Assembly (NCBI GenBank): GCA_034359265.1 | Contig: CP136898.1 | Span: 41,563,501 to 41,627,500 of the forward strand | Source of the DNA: Canna indica | Lineage: Eukaryota; Streptophyta; Magnoliopsida; Zingiberales; Cannaceae | DNA: 64,000 bases | Reading direction: 5' to 3' | Shown here: positions 10,398 through 22,459 of the stretch, piece after piece | Layout of the letters: each line of letters starts with the position of its first letter | Numbering within the stretch: the stretch's first letter is position 1 | Translations under genes and position numbers: made by a program | Notes under the pieces: model-generated | What the model saw: the letters and a program-made list of their open reading frames with translations, nothing else | The model's database searches: none | What the model was told of the DNA's origin: nothing

Positions 10398-12671
10398 AAA
10401 CACTTGGATATTGGATAGTGGTTGTTCAAAGCACATGACGGATGATATCAACTTATTTACAATCCTATCAAACAAAGATGGTGGACATGTAACATTTGGA
10501 GACAATGTCAAAGGTAAGATTGTTGGCATTGGTGATATAGGTATTCTTCCTTACCCATGCATTAAGAATGTTTTATTAGTTGATGGGTTAAAACATAACT
10601 TGATTAGCATATCACAATTGTGTGACAATGGATATGTAATTGTCTTTGAAGCATCTAAATGTATCATTAGGAGTGCACCTTCCAATGACATCATGTTTAT
10701 TGGAAATAGGCAAGGAAATATCTACACATTAGATTTAAATGTCTTGCCTAATCCCCATGTTAGATGCTTAGTTGCCACGGAAAATGATTCTTGGTTCTGG
10801 CATAAAAGGCTAGGACATGCTAGCATGAGTCTCATCCAAGAAATATTAAAGAAAGAATTAGTTAAAGGATTGTCCAAGATAAAATTTGTAAAGGACAAAC
10901 TTTGTGATGCATGCCAACTAGGTAAGCAAGTTAAATCCTCATTTCATAGCATTAATCAAGTTAGTACATTTAGAATTCTTGAGCTTCGACACATGGATCT
11001 TTTTGGTCCATGTGATGTAGCTAGTCTAGGTGGAAAACTATATTGCTATGTATTAGTTGATGATTTTTCTAGATTTACATGGGTTTTCTTTTTAGCTAAG
11101 AAAAATAAAACTTTTGAGTTTTTCAAAAAGTTTACTAAGAAAGTTACAAACGAGAAAGGGGTTTCAATTTTAAAAATTAGAAGTGATAATGGAGGAGAGT
11201 TTAAAAATATATTTTTTTTCTAATTTTGTGATGATTTAGGTATTGAACATACCTTTTCTTCCCCTACGACCCCTCAACAAAATGGGATGATTGAGAGGAA
11301 GAATAAAACCTTACAAGAGATGGCTAAGACCATGCTATGTGAAAATAATTTGCCTAAGTATTTTTGGGTCAAAGCCATAAATATATCTTGTTATGTGCTA
11401 AATCACATTTTATTAAGACCTAAAATTAAAAAAATACCTTTTGAGCTTTGGAATGGTAAAATCCCAAATGTGGAATATTTTCATATTTTTGGATGCAAAT
11501 ATTTCATCTTAAACACTAAGGAGCATTTAGAAAATTTTGATTCTAAATTCGATGAAGGAATTTTCCTAGGTTACTCCATTAATTCTAAGGCATATAGAGT
11601 ATACAATCATAGAACCATGATTGTTGAAGAATCTATGCATGTCACGTTTAATAAAACTAATGATTCTTCTAGAAATGTGAAGATTGTAAATATAGGTGGG
11701 GAACTTGAGGACGTCACACTTCATAACAAAGAGGTGGAGGATGAAAATAATGAGGGAATACAACATGAAGAACCACCATCCACAACTCTACCTCAAGTTG
11801 AAGATGAGGAAGAAGAATCTCTACCACCTCTCCCCAAAGGATATCGGTTGATAAGGGATCATCCAATGGATCAAGTCATTGGAGAACCATCAACTGGAGT
11901 GGTAACGCGCTCTAAACTCAAGGATATTTGTCAATATGTAGCATTTATATCTCAAGTAGAGCCTAAGAACATTAAGAAAGTAATAGAAGATGAGTTTTGG
12001 GTACTAGCTATGCAAGAAGAACTCAACCAATTTGCTAGAAATGATGTATGAGACTTAGTACCTAGACCTAGCGAATAAACTATAATTGGGACTAAATGGG
12101 TATTTAGAAATAAGTTAGATGAAGGAGGATTAGTCATTAGAAACAAAGCTAAGTTAGTGACACAATGGTACAATCAACAAGAAGGGATAGATTATAATGA
12201 AACTTATGCTCCAATAGCTAGATTAGAAGCAATTCGAATGCTTTTGGCATATGCTAGTTTTAAAGATTTTAAACTTTTTCAAATGGATGTTAAAAGTGCA
12301 TTCTTAAATGGTTTCATCAATGAAGAAGTATATGTTGAACAATCCACCGGATTTGAAAGTTTTGAGTTTCCAAACCATATTTTCAAACTTAAAAATGCAT
12401 TATATTGTTAAATTTATATTCTAGCATACCTATTTATTGTGACAATACTAGTGCAATAAATTTAACAAAGAATCTTATTTTACACTGTAGGACTAAGCAT
12501 ATTGATCTAAGACACCATTTTCTTAGAGATAATGTGACTAAGGGAAATATATCGGTAGAATTTATATCCACTGATAAACAACTTGCCGATATATTTACAA
12601 AACCCTTGGTTGAAGAAAGCTTTACAAACCTAAGGATGCAATTAGGGATTTGTGCTTTTCCTAGTGGTTAA
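10372..12671 (+). pseudogene. Copia A pol (protease-integrase-truncated RT-RNase H)
   Basis: The frame opens in +1 relative to gag. Protease: DSGCSKHM near 10415. Gag-pre-integrase: WHKRLGHASM and LCDACQLGKQ (the HHCC zinc site, about 10795-10930). Integrase core: HMDLFGP, DDFSRFTWVFF, SDNGGEF, then after a stop TPQQNGMIERKN. In-frame stops occur at 11221-11223 (TAA in a T-rich run), 12049-12051 (TGA) and near 12076 (TAA). RT starts well (TYAPIARLEAIRMLL, QMDVKSAFLNG) but ends at about 12410. It is joined out of frame to the end of RNase H (YCDNTSAINL, RTKHIDLRHHFLRD, ADIFTKPL). The YVDD catalytic segment is deleted, so reverse transcriptase activity is impossible. Confidence 0.92.
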
Positions 12672-13132
12672 GATGTTCTTTTTAAAAATATATATGGTTT
12701 CAAAAATTTGCATTCTATAAAGTATCATCACACTTATGTATTGCTCTGTAGTGGGACTTTGCGACTTATTGATGTTTGTCTTCTATAGGCTAACATTAAT
12801 AGGAAGGACTATAGTGGTAGATGATACTTGGTTTTATGGCTTTCTTGGTTTTCATGATTACACTCATTAATTGTACCTTAATTCTTACCCTTTTTTATGG
12901 ATGTCAAAAGGGGGAGAAAAAGTAAGGTCACACTTGTTTTTATGATGCATATAATTAGGGGGAGTTACAAAAATGATATGCACAATGATAGGGGGAGCAT
13001 ATGGTGAGTTATATATATTTTTGTATTTGTTGAGTTTTATATCTTGTATGCCTTAACTCAAACTCACAAAAAATATGTATATGCTTTCTTAAAATTCCAC
13101 GAAATGTTTGTCATTATCAAAAAGGGAGAGAT
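12672..13132 (+). other. Copia A 3' untranslated region and polypurine tract
   Basis: No reading frame with recognisable motifs; several GGGGGAG runs. The polypurine tract AAAAAGGGAGAGA lies at about 13119-13131, directly before the 3' LTR, and would prime plus-strand synthesis. Confidence 0.8.
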
Positions 13133-14508
13133 TATTGGCTTAAGGGTCTCTCTTAAGCTTCGATCTTCATTTTGATGACAACAAACATATATTTAGTCTA
13201 TGTGTGAAGTTTTGAGTTCAGGTTGAGGTTGCGATAAGCATGCAAACTTCGTTCGGAGAAATGAAAGAAAAGAACATCGAAGAAAGGCTCGGGTATAGAC
13301 TAAGTAGATATCTTATAATATACCCCTAGGACGATCTTATCCCAAGCCTAATTATAAGGTTATCCAAGTTAGAACTTGGTAACTAAACCTATGAAAAAGC
13401 ATGTAACAAATATAAAGAAAAAATTAGCCTCAGCCTAAGTTCGGTCGATCGAACAAGGCAGAAGATTTGGCAGTAGCCTTGTCGGTCGACCGAACGATCA
13501 ATCGAATGATGCCTCAAAATGGCAGTAGCCAATCGGTCGACCGAAGATGGTGAAAAAATAGCAGAGGGATACGTTAGTCGACCGATCGGTCGATCGACCA
13601 ATGCCAAAAATTGGCAGAAGGTGCTTTGGTCGACCGATCGATCGATCGGATTGCAGATCGCTTAACTCGTGACTCATTTGGTCGACCCATCGGTCGACCG
13701 AACAGAGTAATTAAAGCAACGGTCGCGGGCAGTCGATCGATCGATCGATCGATGATCGACCGACAAGCGCTTGAATGGCGGTAACGGCTAGTTTTTCGCC
13801 CGTTGAACAGCCCGTTCGGTTGAGGGGTTATAAATAACCCTCACCTAACTCCTTTAAGTCTTCTTAGAGATTTTATTGAGAATTTAAGAAGTGCTTTGGG
13901 CCTTCAAAAAGATTGATTGCTACACCATGTTCTTTCGTCAACATCCTTCTCAAGCGCCCAGTCCTGTTCCTCAACTCTACTGCGATTCAAGTTCATCTAC
14001 TGGACGAGTTGAAGGCTTGAAAGCTTGGGAAAAGAGCATTGGTTCTTCTTTCAATTCTTAGCTCATTTTCATTATATTTGAAGAGTTGTTTTAAACTTAT
14101 TTTCACCTGTAATAGCTTGTTAGGTGTGCTAGAGAAACACTTAGGGTTAGGCTTTATAGATTTGTGTTTTGCCTAGGTGAATAGGTTTAAGGAGTTCTCA
14201 AAGAGGTGAGAATTGTGTCCTCAGTTGTATTCAAAGAGAAACACAAGTTCTATAAAGTAGTTGGTTAGAAATCCTTGGTAATGAGCCAAGGTAGTGGAGT
14301 AGGTGGTTGGACGAACCACTATATTTCATCGTATTTGCATTGCCTTGAATGTTTGCTCATTATTGTTCTTGATATTTGATAACATACATTGTTAAGTTAC
14401 ATTTGCATGCAATTGAAGTTGAAACTAAGCAAAAAAAAAAATGATAAAATAGAAAAAAGGGGACATATACTATTCAATCTCCCTTCTACTGTCGGATTTC
14501 ATACAACA
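13133..14508 (+). repeat. 3' LTR of Copia A
   Basis: It begins TATTGGCTTAAGG (the first dinucleotide TG has become TA) and ends CATACAACA. It keeps the ordinary U3-R-U5 order without the inverted duplication of the 5' LTR, and has many GGTCGACC/GATCGATC dyads at 13440-13770. Confidence 0.92.
13828..13837 (+). promoter_or_regulatory. TATA box of Copia A 3' LTR
   Basis: TTATAAATAA lies between the U3 dyad array and the conserved downstream half. The corresponding sequence is missing from the 5' LTR. Confidence 0.65.
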
Positions 14509-14844
14509 ACAATTTCATAAAAAAAAGTTGGATGAATTTTTTATAATTTTATTCATCATATTTAATCACAAATTGAGGTTAAAAGAAAATTGAAATTTAG
14601 AGGGAAATAAAGGTAAATAATTTCCATTTTTTTTTTCCATCATAAAATCATAAAAGCAAATAAGAAAAAAATTTCCCTCCCTTTCTTTCCCCTCCTTTAA
14701 AACCAGTCCAAACATAAGAAAGGCTGCGTGTTTGAAGATAATTGGAACATGAGTGTATTCATGTTTGTTTTCTTAATTAATATTTTAAATTTGTTTCTTA
14801 TAAAATTATTTTTCTCAAATAAATTTTTTAATTTAATATTCATA

Positions 14845-16490
14845 AATTTCTCCAAAATCGAACAACTTCATTGGAATTTTCGGAAACCCGCTAAACTTCT
14901 CATATTGAGAATCAAATTTTGATAATACTCATTCTACCCCTTCGCAAAAGTCTTTAAAACATTAAAGAATTTTGCCAAAAAAAAAATAAAAAACAATTGG
15001 TCAAATATATGAAATAGATTTTAGAGTTCTAAAAAAAATTTTGGACCGAAAATCTCGAATATATTAGAGACTTTAATCTTAAGTATATATAAAACTAAGT
15101 TTAAATTTAAAATAATAAAATATTTTAGTTCAAAATATTTTTGAGATCCTAGAATCCATTTTATATCACAAATTTTTTTATGAATTAAAATTAATTTTTT
15201 AAATTTTAGGCTTTGGGCAAAATAGTATAACATGTTAAAGACTTTTAAACAAAATATATAAAATTAAATTTATATTAAAAATAGTAAAATATTTTGGTCC
15301 AAAAATATGTTTTAGGCACTAGCATTATGTTTTATACCATAAAAAAATTATGAATTAAAATTATCTTTTAGGTTTACGAAGCTATTACAGACTTTGGGCA
15401 AAAGTTTTTTATTCAAAATATTTGTTTAGATCCTAACACCTCTTTTTATATCATAAATTTTTTTTATGAATTAATTATTTTTTTTCAAATTTACGAAGCT
15501 ATTCTATACTTTGGGCAAAAGTTTTTGATTCAAAATATTTATTTAGATTCTAACACCTCTTTTTATATCATAAAAAATATTTCATGAATTAATTTTTTTT
15601 AAAAAATTTATGAAGCTATTCTATACTTTGGGCCCACATAAAATTAAATCTAAATTTAAAGAAATCAAATTGTTTTGGTCCAAATTTTTTAGACCATATC
15701 ATATGTTTTATATGATAAAACTATATTTTATAAATTAAAATTATTTTTTGAGAGTTATAAGCCTATTATAGACTTTGGACAAAAATCTTATAATAAGACT
15801 TTTGCCCAAAAATCTCGAATAGCTTCAAAAATTAATTTTAATTCATGTATTTTTATGATATAAAAAGTGCTAAGATCTAAACAAATATTTTGAATTAAAG
15901 ATTTTTGTCCAAAGTCTATATTAGTTTTGTAAGCCCAAAAATATAATTTTAATTTATAAAATATATTTTTTATGCTATAAACATATGCTAGTATCTAAAC
16001 AAATATTTTTAGCCAAAATAATTCACTATTCTTAATTTAAACATGTTTTATATAATTTGTTCAAATTTTTATAATATTTTACACACTTTTGCCGCAAGCC
16101 TAGAATAATTTTAAAAAAAATTAGAAAATCTATTTTTTTGTGATATAAAATGATTCGTAGGATCTAAAAAATATTTTAAACCAAAATATTTTATTATTTT
16201 TAATTTAAATTTAGTTATATAGGCTTAGGACCAAAGTCTTTAATATATTTGAGATTTGTGACCCAATTATTTTTTTTTGTAGACCTCAAAATTTTATTTT
16301 TATTATAAAAGTATATTTCATATTTTTAGCAAATTATTTTGATTTTTTTAAAATTTTTGACAAAAAAATTTAATGGTTAAATTTTTTTTACGGAGAAAAT
16401 AAAATGAGTATTATTAAATTTGGTTGGAATAGTATTCATATTTTAGTTCAAGAAACTTCCAATAAAACTGTTCGGATTCGAGGAAATTCC
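14845..16490. repeat. AT-rich inverted array of degenerate ~115-bp repeats
   Basis: The left half holds direct copies of a unit with GAAGCTATTCTATACTTTGG, TTCAAAATATTT and TTTTTATATCATAAA (copies start near 15380 and 15496). The right half from about 15790 carries the same motifs in reverse orientation. The outer flanks also pair: AATACTCATT at 14924-14934 with 16400-16410 reversed, and the CATTGGAATTTTC region near 14870 with that near 16450. No protein frame is present. It is best described as a foldback-type element or decayed palindromic satellite. Confidence 0.75.
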
Positions 16491-16674
16491 TGGTTCATAT
16501 TTATGTAAAATGATTCGAAAAAGAACGATCATTGGTTTTCTTTTGACTAATCAAATCTAATATATTGAATTTGAAATGATGTAACAATTTTATTCTATTA
16601 TTAAATTACACATGGTTTTAGACCGTTAGATTCAATTTAAATGAAAATAAAATCTTTTCGAGTATTCGTTTTGA

Positions 16675-16746
16675 TTTTAGTGGGCCGTTTGAGGCCTGTT
16701 AAACGAACCGCGTTTGCCGGTGCCCTAAAACTCATCTATATATACG
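16675..16746 (+). promoter_or_regulatory. Promoter-like segment with site II, telo-box-like and TATA motifs
   Basis: TGGGCC (site II type) at 16681-16686, a second GGCCTG near 16693, CCCTAAAA (telo-box-like) at 16723-16730 and TCTATATATA at 16735-16744 come within 65 bp, followed by a pyrimidine-rich stretch typical of plant 5' leaders. Such a combination is common at plant translation-related and snoRNA genes. Transcription is inferred, not shown. Confidence 0.45.
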
Positions 16747-17610
16747 CAACCACCTTGTTCCCAAATCAAAAAAATTTTCTCTTCTCGCTTCTGCCGTCCG
16801 CCACATAATTTTAAAGCGATTTTTCATTCCGCTCAACATATTTTTCTTGGATGCGATGACGAGCAATCTTTCTCTTCCTGGATCGCCAGATTCCTATGCG
16901 AATCCGGTGAGGTGAGGTCCATATAAACTGGTTCGTATTCACCGAGCATCGTCTCCAATTTTTTTCCTTCCTTTTTTTTTTTTGATTCGATCTTCGCAAA
17001 GCGAAGGACCTATGGAGGGATCGCCTATCCTATTCTATGCGATCCTTTCCAAGTTTGCCTTCGTAGAGGAAGATACGAAGAGGGATCGCCGCGCTCACAA
17101 ATAGGTTCGAGTTCTGGCGATCTCTGGATCAGTTATTCTGATCTCTCCTTCGGATATTCTTCAAATTGTTATAGGAGATAGGTTATTTGGGATCGCGAAG
17201 GGCCCAGCAGAGGGGTGTCCAACTCCTGAGATGAGGCCTCTCTAACGCTTTCTTACAACCTTCGCAGAGGAAGATGACGGCCGTTTTCGTACGGCGCCTG
17301 AACTCACTTCTGTGGTTTTCATGGCGTCTCATACCGCGGCTACATTTCGTTCATTATTTTCCAAAAATATTAGTTTAAACTATTTATTCATTTGTTATTT
17401 GTAATAACTTTTACGTGAGATATACTATAGATCGTTATTAATTTTGAGCCTACTATAGATCTACTATAGTTTAAAATATTAGTTCATACTGCGCTCATAA
17501 ATAGCTAATTTTGAGGCTACTACAGATCTACTATAGATCGTTATTTATTTCTTGAACCAATTTATAACTAATTGATTTTTGGTTTATGTTTTTGTAATGT
17601 CCTTTGGATG
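16747..17610 (+). other. Non-repetitive GC-richer region, no protein frame seen
   Basis: This stretch is clearly richer in GC and less repetitive than its neighbours and follows the promoter-like motifs. Recurrent GGATCGCC/GCGATC words and two related purine-rich segments (GTAGAGGAAGATACG near 17064 and GCAGAGGAAGATGACG near 17265) suggest structured RNA or an untranslated exon. No reading frame over about 60 codons carries a recognisable motif. Confidence 0.35.
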
Positions 17611-17711
17611 AGTGCAGTGATGAGTAATGCTTAATTCTGACACCTCTTGTTTGAGAGGGGGTCTGTTTTGAGGCCCCCTCGTTGAGCAGATTTAGCATTG
17701 AACTGAGCAGA
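17611..17711 (+). ncRNA. Candidate box C/D snoRNA
   Basis: Box C-like GTGATGA at 17617-17623 and box D CTGA at 17703-17706 are closed by a short stem (TGC 17613-17615 with GCA 17707-17709). A D'-like CTGA is at 17637-17640. The middle folds as a GC-rich hairpin (GAGGGGGTC with GGCCCCCTC, 17654-17680). The terminal stem is short and no rRNA target was verified, so this could be chance. Confidence 0.3.
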
Positions 17712-18459
17712 TTCCTTGTATCTGCTAATGATTGTAAATTCGACAATTAGTTTTGGTTAATTTCAGGTTAATTTCAGAGATGACTTCAATGTTAAGTTCA
17801 TTGGTTATCTGAAAATCTTGATCCTCTTTATTTCAGTAAAAACTTGCAGTGGAATGCGTGAATGCTGATTTTGAAAATCGGACCTGCTAGCGAATTGTCA
17901 TGATAACGTCGTCCCCGTTTTCTTGCCTTAATTAATTCCTCGAACTTTCTTGCCCGAAGGGAATTATTAGGTGCGATGGACCCGTGGATAGACATGGCTA
18001 ATATAATTGTAGCACAACTTCTTTACCTATCTTAACTGTTAGCAAATAGATATCAATTGTCTTTTATTATTTGCAAAGAAAATGCACCTTTTCAATATGT
18101 CCATTCACCCATGACCCGACGACACCTAATTCAACCACCTGTTTTTTCAAGGCTGAAGAATTTTGCATATGCTTCTTCATAACTCATAGATATGTTATAT
18201 CTAGAAGAGGAGAACAACCATGTGGAACTACCTATTAGCTTTCTTGAATCTTGATTACTTGATATTGTTATTGTCACAATTGAAGTATAAGAATATTGTC
18301 TGACAGTTCACGTCCAACATTGTCTATCTATTTGGACACTGATGTTGTTCACGTATTATTTTCCTTGTGCTTTACATAATTAATCATCTTCTTACTCTGT
18401 AATTCATCGTTATGTTTTTTTGTTTATTAAGAATCTTCAAGTACTTTGTCTTCCTATTC
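17712..18459. other. No gene recognised
   Basis: Unique-looking AT-rich sequence. A TTTCAG/CTGAAA pair at about 17776-17815 makes a small stem. Nothing else can be supported. Confidence 0.5.
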
Positions 18460-18995
18460 AACTTTTTTATTCTAGCGTCTGGGGTTTGGAAGTCTTCATT
18501 GAATGGCTTCAAGTAATTCACATGAATGGTTGGGTGGATCTTTATTCGTTCCGGCAGTGCTATGCCATAGTTTACTGCGCCAACTCACTTCACCACTCAC
18601 GATCATTCATATTTTTTATTCAAACCTTTGTTCCACTACTTGCTTGTGACTTTTTTCCAAATTTGTGGTGTCAATTTCAACAGCACCTTGTCGCCAACGT
18701 AAAATTCAAGAGGTTTGATGTCCCTTATCAGTATACTTTTTCATACGATGGGCAGCCTTCTTGAGGCTATCCTTTGCTTCTTCTATCATTCCTTGTTTGC
18801 TCCATGCCTTTGTGATCTCATGTGGAGTCAAAGGCAGTTCAAACGGATTGAAGCTAGTTGAAGAGGACTGGTGGTAGTACAATTGTGTTGTGTTGAAGAG
18901 CTTGAGCCAATTCTGGTTGTTCATCCTAGTTGTTTGCCCATCCGTCTGGATGATTGGCGGTAAAGAACTTTGGCCCCTTACAAGTTTGAACAAAA
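18460..18995 (-). pseudogene. Ty3/gypsy integrase C-terminal fragment
   Basis: On the minus strand the end of an integrase is readable across at least two frames: QTDGQT near 18940 (the usual TDGQTE motif after the catalytic core), a STSFNPFELPL stretch, a DSLKKAAHRMKKYTDKG segment, then in another frame YVGDKVLLKLTPQIWKK near 18690 and a chromodomain-adjacent pattern HPTIHVNYLKPFNED near 18510. Frameshifts at about 18725 and 18620 break it. Upstream catalytic residues are not readable. Confidence 0.75.
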
Positions 18996-19130
18996 ATGTC
19001 TAGGATTGGCTTGTGAATCTGCCATCACAGTTATTGAGGATGATTGGCAGTAGAGAACTTTAGCCCAATACAAGTTTGAACAAAAATGTCTAGCATTGGC
19101 TTGAAAATCTCCCATCATAGTTATTGAGGA
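18948..19130. repeat. 90-bp tandem duplication in gypsy integrase relic
   Basis: A 90-bp unit starting at GGATGATTGGC (18948) is repeated from 19038, with TACAAGTTTGAACAAAAATG in both copies. It duplicates the stretch just upstream of the TDGQT motif. Confidence 0.8.
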
Positions 19131-19562
19131 TGTTTGTAAGGAGTCAAAACAATTTGGCAACATTCTTATAGAAGTTTTGATGAACTTTTGTTAAGTGGAG
19201 TCATGTCTATCAAACTCCTTGATGGAGTCAAGGAACTTTTCTAGTGGGCAATGTCCTACTGTGCCATTGCGCTCTTGGTGGCTATTCCATTACCTGCACT
19301 GTTGTGGGATTTTGCTATCACCATTCGTAATGTAGGCTAGATTTCCTGCAATTGAGCAATCCTCATTACCAATGTCTAATTTTTTTAAAAAAAATTTGGT
19401 TTATGATCTGGCCTTAGAATTAAAATTGGCCGTCAATTTTGGAGATGTTATTATGGAACTAGACCACCAATCTGAGTACCTTGTCTCTTAATCTCGGATC
19501 CTGCTAGTTCCCCCTCCATTGCTCATGCGGTTGATGAGATTCTTACTCCCCCAGTGGCTAAG

Positions 19563-19822
19563 AATTCGTACAATCTTTTAGCATTCTACTCGAGCAGAGA
19601 AAGTTCATATTTTTCCTAAATCTTCAGATAGAGATTTGTGTCCTACTGTGGATAATCCTGAGTTGATTCAAAAGTGGAATGCTTCTTGTGCTTATGAATT
19701 CTCACAATCTTTCAACATTCTACTCGAGCAGAGGAAGTTCGTATCATACTCCTAAATCTTTAGAGAGATCTCTGTCCTGTGGATAATCTTGAGTTGATCA
19801 AGCGGAATGCTTCTTGTGCTCA
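19563..19822. repeat. 133-bp tandem duplication
   Basis: Two diverged copies starting GAATTCGTAC (19563) and GAATTCTCAC (19696) share CATTCTACTCGAGCAGAG and end with GGAATGCTTCTTGTGCT. No protein motif was recognised in either. Confidence 0.75.
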
Positions 19823-20235
19823 ATATTTTATGCCGGACTGCAGTGATCATGCCCCAATCTTTATCTTATTTTGACTGTTGGCTCTGGACCAAAGTTGAAA
19901 ATATACTTTTGCATATGCTAATTCCACCCCAATTGATTGATGCAGTGAAGAAAGCTCCTGGTCATTGAAAATCGTTTCTTCATAAAAAATTGTGCTATTC
20001 TGCAGGTACAATGCTTTGCCACCGATTGTGCCATTGAGAGTTTTTGTACTGCCAAGTCACGCCATTGTGCATCTATTGCTTTGCAAGGCCGCACTTGTGT
20101 CTTTGTGCACATGGGTGGCCAATCTTTCCACTGTGCTGCAGCCATGCTTTGGGGCAAATTGGCATCCAAGCGCATTGGTCATTGCTCTGTTGATGTCTCC
20201 CAAGCCCAATCAAAATCACACATCAAATCTCATTT

Positions 20236-21266
20236 GATTTGAGCAATATCACTTTATTTTGAATCCTTGGATCCACAATTGTGTAGTCATCCAAGTGTCC
20301 AATGTCTAGGTTCTCCACACAAGCGTGTTCCAATTGATTCCTTGTGTTGCCCCACACTTGTACAAGAAGTGGATGTTCACACGATGCCTCATGTGGTGTT
20401 GATTGGTCGTACGAAGAGAGAAGTGTCTCATTTTCTCTAACAGTTGCGGCACAAGGCACAAGGAAGGGGCGGCTCTAATTTTCTAGGGTTTTCTCTCTAT
20501 ATGTCCCATTTATGGATGGTCCCTATTCCCAATTGAAAGGGGTGGCCACAATATTCCAAGTAGGTTGGGCAGCTCCTAAGGAGATATCAAGAATATCTTT
20601 CCTTGTATGCTAATATAGTAATAAGTCTCTCCACTAATTTGGGAATCTCATTCTATAAGTCCTTGATATAAACTTCCAAATATATCTCCATATATAACAA
20701 ACTAGTCATCTATCTCCATATATGTCCACATACTAGTCTTTTCACATGTATCTCCTTTGACTATATCTTTGTTTACCCAGAGGGTAATGAATCACTTCTT
20801 GACTAATTATCTATCTCCATATATAATCTAAACTAGAATCGCATAAAGTTGGATACTCATGCAAAGCAAGAGCATATAAGTAGTACCAAACTCAAGCCAC
20901 CTAAGCACGAGATAACTGTGCTATCTCATGTCAAAAGATAGCACTAATATGATCTAAGACAATGTTTCAATGACATTGGTAAAATATCATGTGAACATTA
21001 TCTATGTGTTTGACTCGTTTATCTCATAAGTGTCAACGTATCTGTTTTGACATTGTTGTTTAGCTTGAGACTTACTATTTCACATTAGTATCTCATACAT
21101 GGAAACAGATAGAGGTGATGATACTTTCGGAATAATAATGCCCAATTATTATTCCTACGATCGTGAACTATTTTACATCTTGTATGAGTTAAGAATGAAA
21201 TATTCTAACAAGTATGTTCTAGGCTTATTCTAATAAACATACACATTTTTGGGCATAAAACTAACA
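20236..21266 (-). repeat. Probable 3' LTR of a second Copia lineage, partial
   Basis: On the minus strand, sequence typical of the Copia pol 3' end (GTGCAAGTAAGAGTC) is followed at 21266 by TGTTAGTTTTATGCCC, a usual LTR start. The LTR extends leftwards through AT-rich sequence. Its far border is uncertain and was placed near 20236. No partner LTR was found. Confidence 0.45.
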
Positions 21267-21279
21267 GACTCTTACTTGC

Positions 21280-21790
21280 ACTAGCCAACCAGTACAGTAT
21301 TTAAGACCCATCTTCTCAAGATATTTTTCCAGTTGTAGCAGTGTCATGACGTTTGTGAGTGGTGGATCAGCAGCTTTATCCGCTGTAGCTATCTAAACAG
21401 TTATATCACATCTCTCGACTATTTATCAGATGATATGATATCCTCTCTCAATATGTTTGGATTTGAGATCTAGGTCCTTTGCCTGAGCAATTGCTCCGGT
21501 GTCACAGTAGAGAGCTAATGGTGATGACATAGACCACTCCAAGTTCCATAACGAACTTATGAATCCAAGCGGTCTCCTTTGCTGCATCTGATGCAGTATA
21601 TTTAGCCTTTGTAGAGCCTGCAGTCGTTGTTTGTTTGGAACTCTTCCAACCGACTGCTCCTCCATTACAGTTGAGATAGACTTTCTACCATCCATATCTG
21701 ATTGGAAATCGAAGTCTATAAATCAGTTTAGTCTTAAATTATCTCCAGAAATCATGACCATATCATTAGTTCTTCCACATTCGGAGAGCC
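21280..21790 (-). pseudogene. Copia RNase H fragment
   Basis: Minus-strand frames give MDGRKSIS (about 21693), LALYCDTGAIAQAKD with the RNase H Asp context, and SKHIERGYHII, then a degraded tail. Several frameshifts and stops occur. It belongs to a different Copia lineage from elements A and B and is followed by its presumed 3' LTR. Confidence 0.75.
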
Positions 21791-22074
21791 CAATGGTGCC
21801 CACTGCGACTGCCGTGTGTTCTGCATGCACCAATGTCCATGCATGAACACAGTGCCCCGTGTTCGTTTAATCCAATGTCTGGATTGGCCACGATCGTATC
21901 ATGGCAGACAACACACATCTCTGCACGAACATTATCCACTGCTTTATTGCTTAGCTCGTACTCCGCGCACATGAGCCAATGTGTTGCCACACTCTGTGCC
22001 ATGGCAAACATTGTCTCTACAATGTCCTGCCTCGTGCCATTGCGCACACGGGGGCTTTGGGTTGTATACCGACC
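21791..22074. other. No gene recognised; decayed sequence
   Basis: Open frames occur on both strands (for example 21833-22198 plus), but only the last 30 residues of that frame are recognisable. Words such as CAATGTC and CCATTGTG recur here and at 19990-20170, suggesting related decayed retroelement sequence. Confidence 0.3.
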
Positions 22075-22170
22075 TTCTGACCGCATGGTGGACAACCTAC
22101 ACTTGAAGGTGCAACCTCATTCCACCCACATTAAGGCGGTCAATTCGGAGAGCTGCCCCATCCTTGGCAT
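22075..22170 (+). pseudogene. Ty3/gypsy protease fragment (left part)
   Basis: The plus frame reads RMVDNLHLKVQPHS and HIKAVNSESCPILGI, the pattern just after the active site of plant gypsy aspartic proteases. It stops where Copia B starts (22171). The continuing protease/RT sequence is found on the far side of Copia B at 33116. Confidence 0.75.
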
Positions 22171-22459
22171 TGTTGTTCAAATAACCACACTAGAATGAGG
22201 GGTTGAATAGTGTGTGATCAAACTTTAGCTTCAATTTTAGTCTTTTCGGTTTTAAGAAACTTAATACAACAACTCAAGTTCTTTGAGTATGAATGATATG
22301 GATGATAAGCTAAGCACAATAAACAAGTAAATAAGCTAGTAGGAATCAATGCAAACAAGAACAATATATAGTGGTTCGGTCAACCCGCCTACTCCACTAC
22401 CTTGGCTCATCACCAAAGATTTCTAACCTTAACATTTTATAGATGAAATATTTTCCTAA

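Larger units (their letters stand above)
6688..14508 (+). mobile_element. Copia element A (SIRE/Maximus-like), defective
   Basis: Two related LTRs (6688-8705 and 13133-14508) flank a tRNA-Met primer site, gag, protease, integrase, a truncated RT and RNase H, then a polypurine tract. The order PR-INT-RT-RH is that of Ty1/Copia. Flanking 5-bp sequences are GCAAT (6683-6687) and ACAAT (14509-14513), one mismatch apart. Several stops and a deletion of about 0.8 kb in RT make it non-autonomous. The 5' LTR is about 640 bp longer than the 3' LTR because of an inverted duplication. Element B at 22171-33115 is a close relative on the other strand. Confidence 0.93.

Noticed and set aside
8763..12671. 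Active autonomous Copia element
   Set aside because: Stops in gag and pol, deletion of the RT catalytic region and a disrupted 5' LTR promoter.
17776..17815. Second box C/D snoRNA (TTTCAG...CTGAAA)
   Set aside because: The C-like element AGATGAC is poor and only about 35 nt lie between the boxes, too short.
18978..19163. Small protein with repeated HFCSNLYWAKVLYCQSS text
   Set aside because: It is the 90-bp duplication of a gypsy integrase relic read in a broken frame.
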